A stretch of DNA of 44,158 nucleotides from Winogradskyella sp. (GCF_025210595.1 NZ_JAOARH010000025.1:1-44158); one strand, 5' to 3'. Numbered from the stretch's first letter, positions 1 through 8,692 are shown. Notes: generated by a model from the letters alone, not told the origin. Translations and numbers: made by a program.

Positions 1-227
1 ACAAGGTTTTGTAAATCTTCTTCAGACGTTGCATCTGCAGGAATTATTTGAGATCCTGTTTTCTCAGCTAATTCATTAATTTGCCCCATACGCATTGCTA
101 TAGGTGCATTAGTAAGCACAAATTCACCACCTTCTTCATGTACACGTTCTGCTGTTTTCCATGCTATTGAGTCAGCATTTAATGCTCCAAAAATAATTCC
201 TTTTTTTCCTTTTAGTAAGTTATACAT
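1..227 (-). CDS. fabI: Enoyl-[acyl-carrier-protein] reductase FabI, N-terminal part (runs off the window)
   Basis: Only the first 75 codons are inside the window; the gene continues past position 1. The start ATG is the reverse complement of 225-227, 38 nt downstream of the predicted transcription start. The translation begins MYNLLKGKKGIIFGAL and continues NADSIAWKTAERVHEEG, the nucleotide-binding start of the short-chain dehydrogenase FabI family, with the FabI-type SIAW segment and the later stretch NAPIAMRMGQINELAEKTG that is characteristic of Bacteroidota FabI. The family reduces trans-2-enoyl-ACP in the last step of each fatty acid elongation cycle. The catalytic Tyr/Lys are outside the window, so activity cannot be judged. 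It is separated from recN by about 100 bp. Confidence 0.9.
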   Translation of the reverse strand, partial: MYNLLKGKKGIIFGALNADSIAWKTAERVHEEGGEFVLTNAPIAMRMGQINELAEKTGSQIIPADATSEEDLQNL

Positions 228-270
228 AGTGTCTATTTTTAGTCAGTATTTTTATTTGTAATTCAATGTT

Positions 271-278
271 CAAATATA
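271..278 (-). promoter_or_regulatory. Promoter -7 element before fabI
   Basis: On the minus strand the sequence reads TATATTTG, an exact match to the Bacteroidota -7 consensus TAnnTTTG. It would start transcription near 265 and give a leader of about 38 nt to the fabI ATG. No good -33 TTTG is present at the ideal spacing. Confidence 0.5.
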
Positions 279-328
279 CTATTAAATTGAACATCTATAA
301 TAAGATTATTACCTATAAGACTAGCTTG

Positions 329-1981
329 CTAATTAAGTAATTGTTTAGCATGTGCAACTGCAGATTCTGTAATATCCAAACCACCTAACATCTGCGCAAT
401 TTCTACAACACGCTCTTCTTCTTCTAATCGTTTTAACCTAGTATGAGTAGCATCATCCTTATCAAATTTAAAAACTTTAAAATGAGAATTACCCTTTGCG
501 GCAATTTGCGGCAAATGTGTTATGGCAAATACTTGCATTCTAGCGCTCATTTGCTTCATAATATCACCCATTTTGTTTGAAATTTCACCAGAAACACCTG
601 TATCTATTTCGTCAAACATAATAGATGGTAACTGAATATATTCAGACAAAATAGCCTTTATAGTGAGCATAATTCTTGATAATTCACCTCCTGAAGCCGC
701 CTTTTTTAACTCATTATAATTTGAACCTTTATTTGCGGTAAATAAAAACTGTAAATCATCTTTTCCGTTTGAAGAAAAACCATCTAAAGACTTAAGTTCT
801 ATTTTAAACTTAGCATTTGGCATTCCTAAATCTGAAAGTTTACGCTCTAACTTTTCTATTAATTTAGGAGCTACAGCCTTTCTCTTTTTACTTATTTGCG
901 CTGCTATTTCATTAAGCTTGTTTTCATGTTTTATAAGCTCTTGTTCTTTTTCTTTAATAGCATCATCTAAACTTTCAGTTTTAAAAAGCTTAGATTCTAA
1001 TTCCGTTTTTATTTCAATTAATTCTTCAATGTCAGAAACTGAATGTTTTTGAAATAAATTATTTATAATTTGAAGCTTAGAATTTATCTGCTCTAATTTT
1101 TGAGGATCTGAAGACAGTTGTTCTTCAAGATTATCTAGTTCTGCTAAAACATCGTCTAATTCTATAGTTACACTAGAAACCCTTTCATACAAAGATTCAT
1201 AAGCTTTACCAAAACCCAAGATTCTATTTAGCTCTTGCTTTGCAGTATTTAACTGATCTATTACACCTTGGTTCTCTAAACTTAAAATTGACTTTACATT
1301 ACCTAACTTCTCTTCTATTATTTCTATATTATTGAGTTGTTCGTATTGCGATTCTAACACTTCAATATTTATAGATTCTAAATTTATTTCGTTAAGCTCC
1401 TTAGTTAAAAAGAGATTATAATCATACTCTTTGATCATTTCTGCCTTTGAAGATTTTAAAACTTCTAAAGCTTTCTGAAGCGATTTGTAGGCGTTTAGTT
1501 GATTACTGAATAACTCTAATTTTTTATCATTATCTGCTAACGCATCAATGACTTTAAATTGATAATCATTTTCTGTAAGTTGTTGTGTTTGATGCTGCGA
1601 ATGAATATCTATAAGATGCGAGCTTAGAGCAGAAAGACTCTCTAAAGTTACAGGAGTATCGTTTATAAAAGCACGCGATTTACCCGAAGGCAAAATCTCC
1701 CTTCTTATTATAGTTTGCACATCATAATCTAGATCTAAAGAAGAAAAAAGCGATTTTAAGTTGTAGTTTGCAATATCAAAACCTGCTTCTATAATACATT
1801 TTTCTTCTTTGTTTTTTACCTGACTTATATCTGCGCGTTTGCCTAAAACTAGAGATAAACCTCCCAAAAGAATAGATTTACCTGCACCTGTTTCGCCTGT
1901 AATTATGGTTAATCCATTATTAAAACCAACATTAAGTTCATCAATTAATGCGTAATTTTTTATGTAAAGTGTATTTAGCAA
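329..1981 (-). CDS. recN: DNA repair protein RecN
   Basis: SMC-like ATPase of double-strand break repair, cytoplasmic. The 550-residue length fits the family. Walker A is GETGAGKS at residues 29-36, directly after the RecN-type N-terminus MLNTLYIKNYALIDEL. A long coiled-coil region rich in Leu, Glu, Lys and Gln spans roughly residues 150-380. The C-terminal half of the ATPase shows the ABC signature AASGGELSR and the Walker B segment SIMFDEIDTGVSG, followed by the H-loop region ITHLPQIAAKG. The ATG at 1981 lies about 15 nt below a predicted promoter, so the gene is probably transcribed on its own. Nothing is missing from the conserved motifs. Confidence 0.97.
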   Translation of the reverse strand: MLNTLYIKNYALIDELNVGFNNGLTIITGETGAGKSILLGGLSLVLGKRADISQVKNKEEKCIIEAGFDIANYNLKSLFSSLDLDYDVQTIIRREILPSGKSRAFINDTPVTLESLSALSSHLIDIHSQHQTQQLTENDYQFKVIDALADNDKKLELFSNQLNAYKSLQKALEVLKSSKAEMIKEYDYNLFLTKELNEINLESINIEVLESQYEQLNNIEIIEEKLGNVKSILSLENQGVIDQLNTAKQELNRILGFGKAYESLYERVSSVTIELDDVLAELDNLEEQLSSDPQKLEQINSKLQIINNLFQKHSVSDIEELIEIKTELESKLFKTESLDDAIKEKEQELIKHENKLNEIAAQISKKRKAVAPKLIEKLERKLSDLGMPNAKFKIELKSLDGFSSNGKDDLQFLFTANKGSNYNELKKAASGGELSRIMLTIKAILSEYIQLPSIMFDEIDTGVSGEISNKMGDIMKQMSARMQVFAITHLPQIAAKGNSHFKVFKFDKDDATHTRLKRLEEEERVVEIAQMLGGLDITESAVAHAKQLLN

Positions 1982-2001
1982 GTACTTAGAATTTGTTTTT
2001 A

Positions 2002-2009
2002 CAAAAATA
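2002..2009 (-). promoter_or_regulatory. Promoter -7 element before recN
   Basis: The minus strand reads TATTTTTG, an exact TAnnTTTG match, ending 20 nt upstream of the recN ATG. The -33 element is not obvious. Confidence 0.45.
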
Positions 2010-2149
2010 TATAATTACAGATGTAAACTTCAGGTTGGTACTGAATTATTTAATTACAATGCATCTCTATTTACCTATAAAATTTTATCAAATTAAGTGA
2101 AACGCAATCAACACAGAGAAGACACCTACTCTTTCTATTAATTAGAAAG

Positions 2150-3037
2150 CTAAAATTTTATTTTTCGCCATTTTTGGGAATGCATTGGCGCAATTTTATT
2201 AAGAATATTTACAGCTTCTGTAATGTTAACGCTTGGACCACCAGAAAGTATATCTGCTAATTCGTCTGATTTAGCATCGAAAAACACTCGCAATAGATAC
2301 GAGTTTGGTCTTTTTCTGTGGACTTTTTGAAGTTCTGATAAAGCAGAAATAATCTTTGTCTTACCTTTTTTTGCATCTTCTGCCATTACATCCATAGCTT
2401 CAATATGGTAGCTATACATTGTAGACCTCATTTCTTTAAATGTAGGCGACAGCAAATTATCTATTAAAGCAAAACGCGATTGCAGTCCATCTTCTAACTT
2501 CCAACCTTGTCCGCTTAATTGCTGAGAATAAGTAGCAATAGTCTGCGCTTGTGCAAAATAATCGTCACCACCATTGAGCGCAAAAGAATCTGCATCCATA
2601 CCCAAAATCATAAACACATGAAAGGATAGCACAGAAACTAAATTAGACTCAAATTGAAGTGGATTAAATACTATATTTTGAAACTCTAAATACTGAAAAT
2701 TAAAGTCTTTATCGTTATAATTATAAACAGGTGAACTGTATGTAGAGTTAAAAACAGGTCTTGAAGATGATACTTGCAAAGTGGCTTTAAATCTATCGTT
2801 TTCATAGCTCGTTACACTAATAACCATACTACAATTAATACGTTCTTCAGCTCCAAATTCTTTTTCTGTCCATTTTGTATTATTAATGAACTCATTTAAT
2901 TGCTTTTCTAGCGTTTTAAAAACAACATTATTATCGTTTCCTGTTAACTGAGAAATAACATTTACTGTACAATTCAACTCTTGTGAAAACACAACCGTTG
3001 AACATAAAAAGGTTAATAAAACTAATATCTTACGCAT
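2150..3037 (-). CDS. DUF4835 family secreted protein
   Basis: A 295-residue protein with a clear Sec signal peptide (MRKILVLLTFLCSTVVFSQ, cleavage probably after residue 18 or 19). The mature part resembles the Bacteroidota DUF4835 family: an early conserved Cys (LNCTVNV), the stretch FINNTKWTEKEFGAEERI, and QTIATYSQQLSGQGWKLEDG. The function of the family is unknown; a periplasmic or outer-membrane location is inferred from the signal peptide. Its start overlaps the end of coaBC by 8 bp, so the two are co-transcribed and probably translationally coupled. The coaBC-DUF4835-recN order is, from memory, common in Flavobacteriaceae. Confidence 0.85.
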   Translation of the reverse strand: MRKILVLLTFLCSTVVFSQELNCTVNVISQLTGNDNNVVFKTLEKQLNEFINNTKWTEKEFGAEERINCSMVISVTSYENDRFKATLQVSSSRPVFNSTYSSPVYNYNDKDFNFQYLEFQNIVFNPLQFESNLVSVLSFHVFMILGMDADSFALNGGDDYFAQAQTIATYSQQLSGQGWKLEDGLQSRFALIDNLLSPTFKEMRSTMYSYHIEAMDVMAEDAKKGKTKIISALSELQKVHRKRPNSYLLRVFFDAKSDELADILSGGPSVNITEAVNILNKIAPMHSQKWRKIKF

Positions 3038-4241
3038 GTAATTGTTTTAATATCTGCTGCAATAAATCTTCTGCAACTTCTGTTTTAGATTTAAGTGGTT
3101 GTTCCATAATATCGTTAGACGACGTTATAAATGTAACCTTATTTGTTGATACACCAAAACCAGCGCCTTTGTCTTGCAAAGAGTTTAGAACAATTAAATC
3201 TAAATTCTTTGACTTCAATTTTCCTTTAGCGTGTTCTAACTCGTTGTTAGTTTCGAGTGCAAAGCCTACTAAAAATTGTTCTCTTTTTATTTCACCAAGT
3301 GACTTTAGAATATCCTTTGTTTTTTCTAACTCTATACTAAACGTAGTATCCTTCTTTTTTATTTTCTGATTGGCTATAGTTTTTGGCCTGTAATCTGCAA
3401 CTGCAGCAGAAAGTATTGCAATATCTGAAGACTTAAAATGCTTATGTACCTCATCGTACATATCTTCTGCGCTTACTACTGGTTTTACACTAACCAAACT
3501 ATGCTCAATTTTTTGATGCGTAGGACCTGTAACTAAAATCACCTCAGCACCAAGATTTGCTGCCGCGTTAGCAATTTCAAATCCCATTTTACCGCTAGAA
3601 TGATTACCAATAAAACGAACAGGATCTATAGCTTCATATGTTGGTCCTGCTGTAATTAAAACTTTTTTTCCTCGTAATGGAAGTTGATTTAATACATCTT
3701 TCTCTATAAAACCAACAATATCTTCTGGCTCTGCCATACGACCTTCACCAACCAAACCACTTGCCAATTCACCTGTTCCGGCAGGAATCATTTTATTTCC
3801 GTAAGAGGTTAGTTTTTCAAAAGATGTTTTTGTGGACTCATGCTTATACATATCTAAATCCATTGCTGGAGCAAAATAAACAGGGCATTTTGCTGAAAGA
3901 TAGGTTGCCAGTAGGATATTATCGCAAACACCATTAGCCATTTTGGCCATAGTATTAGCTGTGGCAGGAGCTATAACAAAATAATCTGCCCACAATCCTA
4001 AATCAACATGATTATTCCACACCTCACCATCGTGCTCTTCATCTACAAAAGATGAACAGACTGGGTTTTTAGATAATGTAGAAAGTGTGAGTGGAGTTAT
4101 AAAATCTTTAGAAGCAGGCGTCATAACAACTTTTACGTTAGCGCCTGCTTTAATGAATAATCTTACTAAACTAGCAGATTTATATGCGGCAATACCAGCA
4201 GTAATGCCTAATAAAATGTTTTTGTCTTTTAGGATAGACAT
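3030..4241 (-). CDS. coaBC: Bifunctional phosphopantothenoylcysteine decarboxylase / phosphopantothenate-cysteine ligase CoaBC
   Basis: Carries out two consecutive steps of coenzyme A synthesis: CTP-dependent coupling of cysteine to 4'-phosphopantothenate, then FMN-dependent decarboxylation. The 403 residues are full length. The N-terminal flavoprotein domain (about 1-180) shows GITAGIAAYKSA, the His-containing NHVDLG, PATANTMAKMANG and PAMDLDMY. The C-terminal ligase domain (about 188-400) shows ITAGPTYEAIDPVRFIGN, HSSGKMG, AAVADYRP, the KIKK motif and VGFALET. The segment that carries the catalytic Cys in the E. coli enzyme reads ELASGLVGEGRMAEPE here, with Ser where Cys is expected (see findings). 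It sits between the omega-like gene (6 bp gap) and DUF4835 (8 bp overlap), in one operon. Confidence 0.97.
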   Translation of the reverse strand: MSILKDKNILLGITAGIAAYKSASLVRLFIKAGANVKVVMTPASKDFITPLTLSTLSKNPVCSSFVDEEHDGEVWNNHVDLGLWADYFVIAPATANTMAKMANGVCDNILLATYLSAKCPVYFAPAMDLDMYKHESTKTSFEKLTSYGNKMIPAGTGELASGLVGEGRMAEPEDIVGFIEKDVLNQLPLRGKKVLITAGPTYEAIDPVRFIGNHSSGKMGFEIANAAANLGAEVILVTGPTHQKIEHSLVSVKPVVSAEDMYDEVHKHFKSSDIAILSAAVADYRPKTIANQKIKKKDTTFSIELEKTKDILKSLGEIKREQFLVGFALETNNELEHAKGKLKSKNLDLIVLNSLQDKGAGFGVSTNKVTFITSSNDIMEQPLKSKTEVAEDLLQQILKQLHA

Positions 4242-4247
4242 GAAAAC

Positions 4248-4574
4248 TTATTCCTGAGTATCCTCAGTATTTCTGTGATAAATCTTATCATCTAACCACT
4301 CTTTAACTGCTAAAGCGTGTGGCTTTGGTAATTTTTCGTAAAACTTAGAAACTTCAATTTGTTCTTTGTTTTCAAAAATTTCTTCAAGACTATCGTTATA
4401 AGTTGCGAACTCTTCAAGCTTATCAATCAACTCACGTCTTATATCTGTGTTAATTTGTTCAGCTCGTTTTGCTATAACAGAAATAGCTTCATAGATATTG
4501 TCTGTTGCCGCATCAACTTCATTTCTGTTATACGTTACTGTAGAAACAGGTGCATCTGTCTTTTTTAAATCCAT
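4248..4574 (-). CDS. rpoZ: DNA-directed RNA polymerase omega-like subunit (Bacteroidota type, RpoZ/Rpb6 fold)
   Basis: A 108-residue acidic protein matching the Bacteroidota omega-like subunit, whose sequence is diverged from proteobacterial RpoZ. The recognisable core is the segment TDNIYEAISVIAKRAEQIN, which corresponds to the omega region that contacts the beta' subunit. The tail (KLPKPHALAVKEWLDDKIYHRN) is typical of the phylum version. Omega helps assembly and stability of RNA polymerase. It lies 12 bp after bamD and 6 bp before coaBC, so it is expressed from the bamD promoter or an internal one. Confidence 0.85.
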   Translation of the reverse strand: MDLKKTDAPVSTVTYNRNEVDAATDNIYEAISVIAKRAEQINTDIRRELIDKLEEFATYNDSLEEIFENKEQIEVSKFYEKLPKPHALAVKEWLDDKIYHRNTEDTQE

Positions 4575-4586
4575 TGTTATTAATGA

Positions 4587-5384
4587 TTAACTTTTAGTAA
4601 ATGTACTTAATTCTTTATTTAATTCTTCATTCATTTTATCAGCATCTTCCATAAATTCTGAATTTGGAAATGACTTCTTTAATGAATTAAAGTAACCAAT
4701 TGCATTATTTAATCGCTCTTCTTTTAATTGGTCTATACTTAAAATAGCCAAATTATAGGCTGCATCTAATCTGTAAAACATGGCTTCACCTCTTAACGAA
4801 GTACCAGGGAATTCTAACAGAAAATTGTTAAATGACTTTATTGAAGCTTTATAATCTCTAATTTGATCATATTGCTTTGCTATCTCAAAAGCTTTCTTTT
4901 CTAATTTAAAATCTAACTCTTTAACTAAAGCATTAGCTTCTGCTAAATATTTAGAATTTGGGTACTGATTTACGAACAATTGAAATTTCTCTAATGCCTC
5001 AATAGTTTCCTTTTGTTCTTTTGAGTATACTGGCGAATTATAATAATAGCCTTTTGCAGCTAAAAACGCTGCTTCCTCAGCTTTTTCGCTTTGAGGATAA
5101 ATATCTGTAAACTTATCAAAATGATAACTAGATATATAATAATCTTTCACCTGATAAGAGCAATACGCATGCATAAATGTTACCTTCTCAGCTTGTGGCT
5201 TGCCTCTATACTTAGGAAGAATTTGATCTAACAATCGTTTAGATTTGGTCCACTTCTCAGCTTCGTATAGCTCTGTTGCCATTTTAAATTTCTCTGAAAC
5301 ATCTTCAGATTTTAAAGCTCTCTGAAAATCGCTACAAGAGGTTAATAAAATAGCTATGAATAGTATATAAATTCCTTGCTTCAT
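4587..5384 (-). CDS. bamD: Outer membrane protein assembly factor BamD (lipoprotein)
   Basis: Component of the BAM complex that inserts beta-barrel proteins into the outer membrane. From the ATG at 5384 the protein is 265 residues and starts MKQGIYILFIAILLTSC, a lipoprotein signal with the lipobox Cys at residue 17. TPR-like helices follow (YEAEKWTKSKRLLDQILPKY, FVNQYPNSKYLAEAN, FNNFLLEFPGTSLRGEA), as in the YfiO/BamD family. A longer reading from 5414 is open, but it would place ten residues before the signal peptide and overlap the predicted promoter at 5402-5409, so 5384 is preferred. First gene of the bamD, omega, coaBC, DUF4835 run. Confidence 0.93.
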   Translation of the reverse strand: MKQGIYILFIAILLTSCSDFQRALKSEDVSEKFKMATELYEAEKWTKSKRLLDQILPKYRGKPQAEKVTFMHAYCSYQVKDYYISSYHFDKFTDIYPQSEKAEEAAFLAAKGYYYNSPVYSKEQKETIEALEKFQLFVNQYPNSKYLAEANALVKELDFKLEKKAFEIAKQYDQIRDYKASIKSFNNFLLEFPGTSLRGEAMFYRLDAAYNLAILSIDQLKEERLNNAIGYFNSLKKSFPNSEFMEDADKMNEELNKELSTFTKS

Positions 5385-5401
5385 AAATTTTAAACAGGAT
5401 G

Positions 5402-5409
5402 CAAAAGTA
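5402..5409 (-). promoter_or_regulatory. Promoter -7 element before bamD operon
   Basis: The minus strand reads TACTTTTG, an exact TAnnTTTG match. Transcription would start near 5396 and give a leader of about 12 nt. A CAAA (TTTG on the minus strand) at 5434-5437 is present but 24 bp away instead of about 19. It probably drives bamD, the omega-like gene, coaBC and DUF4835. Confidence 0.5.
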
Positions 5410-5492
5410 CGCATTAATAACGGATTTTAAAAACAAAAATTATATGCTAAAATAAGCCTAGTTTTTAATGCTATATATAATTTAAATTAAGT

Positions 5493-6377
5493 TTAACTTT
5501 TACCTAAAACGGCAAGTGCTTCTTTAATATTCTTTTTGAGATTATCTGTTGCTTCCACCAATGGTAAACGCACATAAGACTTAGAGATATTTATTGCTTC
5601 TAACACAGCTTTAATACCAGCAGGATTATTTTCAGAAAAAATTAAACCCGTTATTGGCATTAGATTATAATGTATTTGATAAGCTTCTTTAGCACTACCT
5701 GCAATACCTAAACGAATCATTTCTGAAAATTGCTTTGGTAGGGCTTGCCCTATGACAGATATAACACCCGATCCGCCTGCTAACGCTACACCTAATGCTA
5801 AATCGTCATCTCCAGAAATCACTAAAAAATCTTTAGGTTTAATTCTTAACAATTCTAAATATTGTTGCATATCTCCTTTTGCTTCTTTTACAGCAATAAT
5901 ATTTTCACAATCATTTGCCAACCTAACAATAGTTGCCGGAAGCATATTAGAAGATGTTCTGCCTGGTACATTATAAAGTATTATTGGTTTTGGTGAAGCT
6001 TTAGAAATAGCTTTAAAGTGTTGATAAATGCCCTCTTGTGTTGGCTTACTATAATATGGAGACACAGATAATATAGCATCTATGTCAGATAAGTCTGTAG
6101 ATGTAATTTCGTTAATAATAGATGCCGTATTATTACCACCAATACCAAGAACCAAAGGCAATCTATTATTATTTACCTTGGCTATAAATTTTATTAATTC
6201 TTTTTTTTCTTCGGCAGTTATCGTAACACTTTCTCCTGTGGTACCACTTATTACTAAATAATCTGTACCGTTATTTATATTATGCTCTACTAATTGCTTT
6301 AAAGCATCAAAATCTACACTTAAATCTGCTTTAAAAGGTGTGATTAACGCAACTCCTGTACCTATAAATTTGGTCAT
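5493..6377 (-). CDS. dapA: 4-hydroxy-tetrahydrodipicolinate synthase DapA
   Basis: Condenses pyruvate and aspartate semialdehyde, the first committed step of lysine and meso-diaminopimelate synthesis. The 294 residues match the family length. The GTTGES phosphate/substrate loop is at 45-50, the proton-relay Tyr at 135 (LYNVPGRTS), and the Schiff-base Lys at 164 (IAVKEAKGD). The GDD motif at about 189 and GSGVISV are also present. The start overlaps the stop of the upstream DUF6913 gene by one base (TAATG), so the two are coupled. Its product feeds the same pathway as dapF at 28841-29614. Confidence 0.98.
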   Translation of the reverse strand: MTKFIGTGVALITPFKADLSVDFDALKQLVEHNINNGTDYLVISGTTGESVTITAEEKKELIKFIAKVNNNRLPLVLGIGGNNTASIINEITSTDLSDIDAILSVSPYYSKPTQEGIYQHFKAISKASPKPIILYNVPGRTSSNMLPATIVRLANDCENIIAVKEAKGDMQQYLELLRIKPKDFLVISGDDDLALGVALAGGSGVISVIGQALPKQFSEMIRLGIAGSAKEAYQIHYNLMPITGLIFSENNPAGIKAVLEAINISKSYVRLPLVEATDNLKKNIKEALAVLGKS

Positions 6378-6895
6378 TATAATTTGTTTAAAATGTTTAA
6401 ATATTTTTTTAGTTCTTTTTTAAATATCTCAATATCCTTGGGATTTACATCTATTATTAAATCGTACAAACGCTCATCATTTCTGCTAAGACCAACTTTT
6501 AAATTCGCTTTAGATGACGCTGTAATTAAGTTTAACTCTGGTGTTTCATTTTTATAATAACTTATTAAAACATCAAAGGTTTCATCAATAAATAATTGTA
6601 AATCAGTATTATTTATTTTGCCTTTCCACCCAAAATCTTTTGGTGTATAATAAGTCTCCCACTGGCTACCTTCATACTTATTATCATTAACAAAAGTCAC
6701 AATCTTATGCTTTGGCGAAATTAAGTTTAAATCTTTAAAATAGCGTCTAAACACTTCAGAATCATTAAACTCATCTGCATTAAGTAAAACCGCAACTACT
6801 TTTATCTTATTGTTATTTACAATCGCCTTACGAACAGATAACAATTTGTTTATGTATTTTTGATTTGATTTTTCTTTAAATGCCTTTAAAATCAT
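6377..6895 (-). CDS. DUF6913-type conserved protein of unknown function
   Basis: A 172-residue soluble protein with no signal peptide and no membrane segment. It is basic at the N-terminus (MILKAFKEKSNQKYINKLL) and has an alpha/beta-looking core with LYDLIIDVNPKDIEIFKKELKKYL at the end. From memory this resembles the family named DUF6913, found next to dapA in Flavobacteriaceae; I cannot confirm that without a search. It overlaps dapA by one base and is preceded by its own -7 element, so it heads a two-gene operon. No function can be assigned; the constant link with dapA hints at a role near lysine or cell-wall metabolism, which is inference only. Confidence 0.7.
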   Translation of the reverse strand: MILKAFKEKSNQKYINKLLSVRKAIVNNNKIKVVAVLLNADEFNDSEVFRRYFKDLNLISPKHKIVTFVNDNKYEGSQWETYYTPKDFGWKGKINNTDLQLFIDETFDVLISYYKNETPELNLITASSKANLKVGLSRNDERLYDLIIDVNPKDIEIFKKELKKYLNILNKL

Positions 6896-6913
6896 TTATC
6901 TTTAGCCTTTGTG

Positions 6914-6921
6914 CAAATTTA
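6914..6921 (-). promoter_or_regulatory. Promoter -7 element before DUF6913-dapA
   Basis: The minus strand reads TAAATTTG, an exact TAnnTTTG match, 19 nt upstream of the DUF6913 ATG. Confidence 0.5.
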
Positions 6922-6965
6922 ACAAAAGCCAAAATATTATTTAATCCTATTTTGAAAGTTATACA

Positions 6966-7727
6966 ATGATTAAAAACACTCTTTTAATTGTTCTTTTATT
7001 GTTTCTAACAATTTCTTGCAAAGAAACTCCTAATAAAATAGAAGGAAAACGTATTGATATAGATGAAAATATCACCTCTAATAATGCAATAGAAGACTTT
7101 ATAGCACCATATAAAACACAACTTAACAAAAACTTAGATAGCGTTATTTCTTATGCGCCAGAAACCTACTCTAAGACTGATGGAGAGCTTAATACAGCTA
7201 TTGGTAATTTAATGGCAGATGCTGTATTTAGTGAAAGTAATCCAATATTTAATAAAAGGACTGGTAAGAATATAGATTTAGTTTTACTAAACCATGGAGG
7301 TATTAGATCTATAATTTCTCAAGGAAATATAACATCAAGAACAGCCTATGAGGTTATGCCTTTTGAAAATTCTGTAGTCGTTGCTGCAATAAAAGGAAAA
7401 CAGGTAAGCGAAATGATTTCGTTTTTAGCAAAAGCTAAAAGAGCACATCCTGTGTCTAAACAATTAGAAATTTTATTAGATGATGATTTCAACATTAAAA
7501 AAGCACTTATAAAAGGCAAACCCGTTTCTGAAGATAAAATGTACTATATAGCAACTAATGATTACTTATACAATGGCGGTGATCGCATGTCTTTTTTTCA
7601 TCCTAGCGACAGCTTATATGTTTTAGATTATAAAATAAGAAACGTATTAATAGATTATTTTAAAAAGACTGATACCATAAAACCAAAAATAGACAACCGT
7701 TTCACGAAACTTCCATCTAAACCATGA
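6966..7727 (+). CDS. 5'-nucleotidase C-terminal domain lipoprotein
   Basis: A 253-residue lipoprotein: signal MIKNTLLIVLLLFLTISC with lipobox Cys at 18. The mature part corresponds to the substrate-binding C-terminal domain of the UshA/5'-nucleotidase family: TDGELNTAIGNLMADAVF, the VLLNHGGIRS segment, VMPFENSVVVAAIKGKQV, and YIATNDYLYNGGDRMSFF. The metallophosphatase half is absent here and is encoded by the next gene, which starts inside the stop of this one (ATGA, 4 bp overlap). The two products therefore probably act together as one exported nucleotidase or UDP-sugar hydrolase. No clear -7 element was found upstream; CTATTTTG before the start is a near miss. Confidence 0.88.
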   Translation: MIKNTLLIVLLLFLTISCKETPNKIEGKRIDIDENITSNNAIEDFIAPYKTQLNKNLDSVISYAPETYSKTDGELNTAIGNLMADAVFSESNPIFNKRTGKNIDLVLLNHGGIRSIISQGNITSRTAYEVMPFENSVVVAAIKGKQVSEMISFLAKAKRAHPVSKQLEILLDDDFNIKKALIKGKPVSEDKMYYIATNDYLYNGGDRMSFFHPSDSLYVLDYKIRNVLIDYFKKTDTIKPKIDNRFTKLPSKP

Positions 7728-8635
7728 AAAGAAGAGATTTTATACAGCAAACAACTGCAGCAACAGCAATGCTTGGTTTAGGTGGATTAAGCCTTCAATC
7801 TTGCAATAACAACCAAAAGCACATTACTATTCTACATACTAATGATGTGCATAGCCATATAGACCCTTTTGGCCCTGATAATAAAAGAAATGCAAACAAA
7901 GGAGGTATTGCTAGACGTGCTACTTTAGTTGAATCTATTAGAAAAGAAAACCCTAATACTTTACTTTTAGATGCTGGTGATATTTTTCAAGGCACACCTT
8001 ATTTTAATTATTATGGAGGTGAGTTAGAGTTTAAATTAATGAGTATGCTTAAATACGATTTGGCAACCATTGGTAATCACGATTTTGATAATGGTATTGA
8101 TGGGCTTTACGCACAATTGCCTAATGCAAAATTTGAATTTGTATCTGCTAATTACGATTTTTCAAACACAATAATGGACACTCATGTAAAACCTTACAAA
8201 GTTTTAGTTAGAGATGGTGTTAAAATAGGTGTATTTGGCTTAGGTATTCAGCTCGAAGGGCTTGTAAATAAAAAGATGTACAAAGAAACCGTATATCATA
8301 ATCCTATTGAGATAGCCCAAGATATGTCTCGTATTCTTAAAGAAGAAGAAGGTTGTGATTTGGTTATTTGCTTATCTCACATTGGCTATCATTATAAAAA
8401 ACACCCAGATCGTGTTTGCGATTTAAATCTTGCTAAAGCAACAAAAGATATTGATCTAATTATAGGTGGTCATACACATACTTTTTTACCTAAACCAACT
8501 ATTGCAAAAAATAGTGCTGGAGAAAATGTACTTGTAAATCAAGTTGGAGCTTATGGTTTGTATTTAGGCAGAATTGATTTTTATTTTGAAAAAGGTAAAC
8601 CTGTTTATTCAGACAGCACAACTATTATTGTTTAG
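7724..8635 (+). CDS. Exported metallophosphatase, catalytic domain of 5'-nucleotidase type
   Basis: A 303-residue calcineurin-like phosphoesterase. The N-terminus MKRRDFIQQTTAATAMLG is a twin-arginine signal, and LSLQSC gives a lipobox, so this looks like a Tat-exported lipoprotein. The metal-binding motifs are in order: ILHTNDVHSHIDPFG, LLDAGDIFQGTP, IGNHDFDNG, ICLSHIGYH and IIGGHTHTFL. The protein ends about where the catalytic domain of UshA ends, so the C-terminal substrate domain is missing and is supplied by the upstream overlapping gene. Likely role: dephosphorylation of external nucleotides for phosphate and nucleoside uptake. Confidence 0.9.
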   Translation: MKRRDFIQQTTAATAMLGLGGLSLQSCNNNQKHITILHTNDVHSHIDPFGPDNKRNANKGGIARRATLVESIRKENPNTLLLDAGDIFQGTPYFNYYGGELEFKLMSMLKYDLATIGNHDFDNGIDGLYAQLPNAKFEFVSANYDFSNTIMDTHVKPYKVLVRDGVKIGVFGLGIQLEGLVNKKMYKETVYHNPIEIAQDMSRILKEEEGCDLVICLSHIGYHYKKHPDRVCDLNLAKATKDIDLIIGGHTHTFLPKPTIAKNSAGENVLVNQVGAYGLYLGRIDFYFEKGKPVYSDSTTIIV

Positions 8636-8692
8636 TTTTTTTGTAAGTAACTAAAAATGTAACGTCTAAGATTTCAATAAATTATATGTATT

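Noticed and set aside
2135-2155. Hairpin CTTTCTA/TAGAAAG after the DUF4835 gene as a terminator
   Set aside because: No T tract on the minus strand after the stem, and the stem is short and A:T rich.
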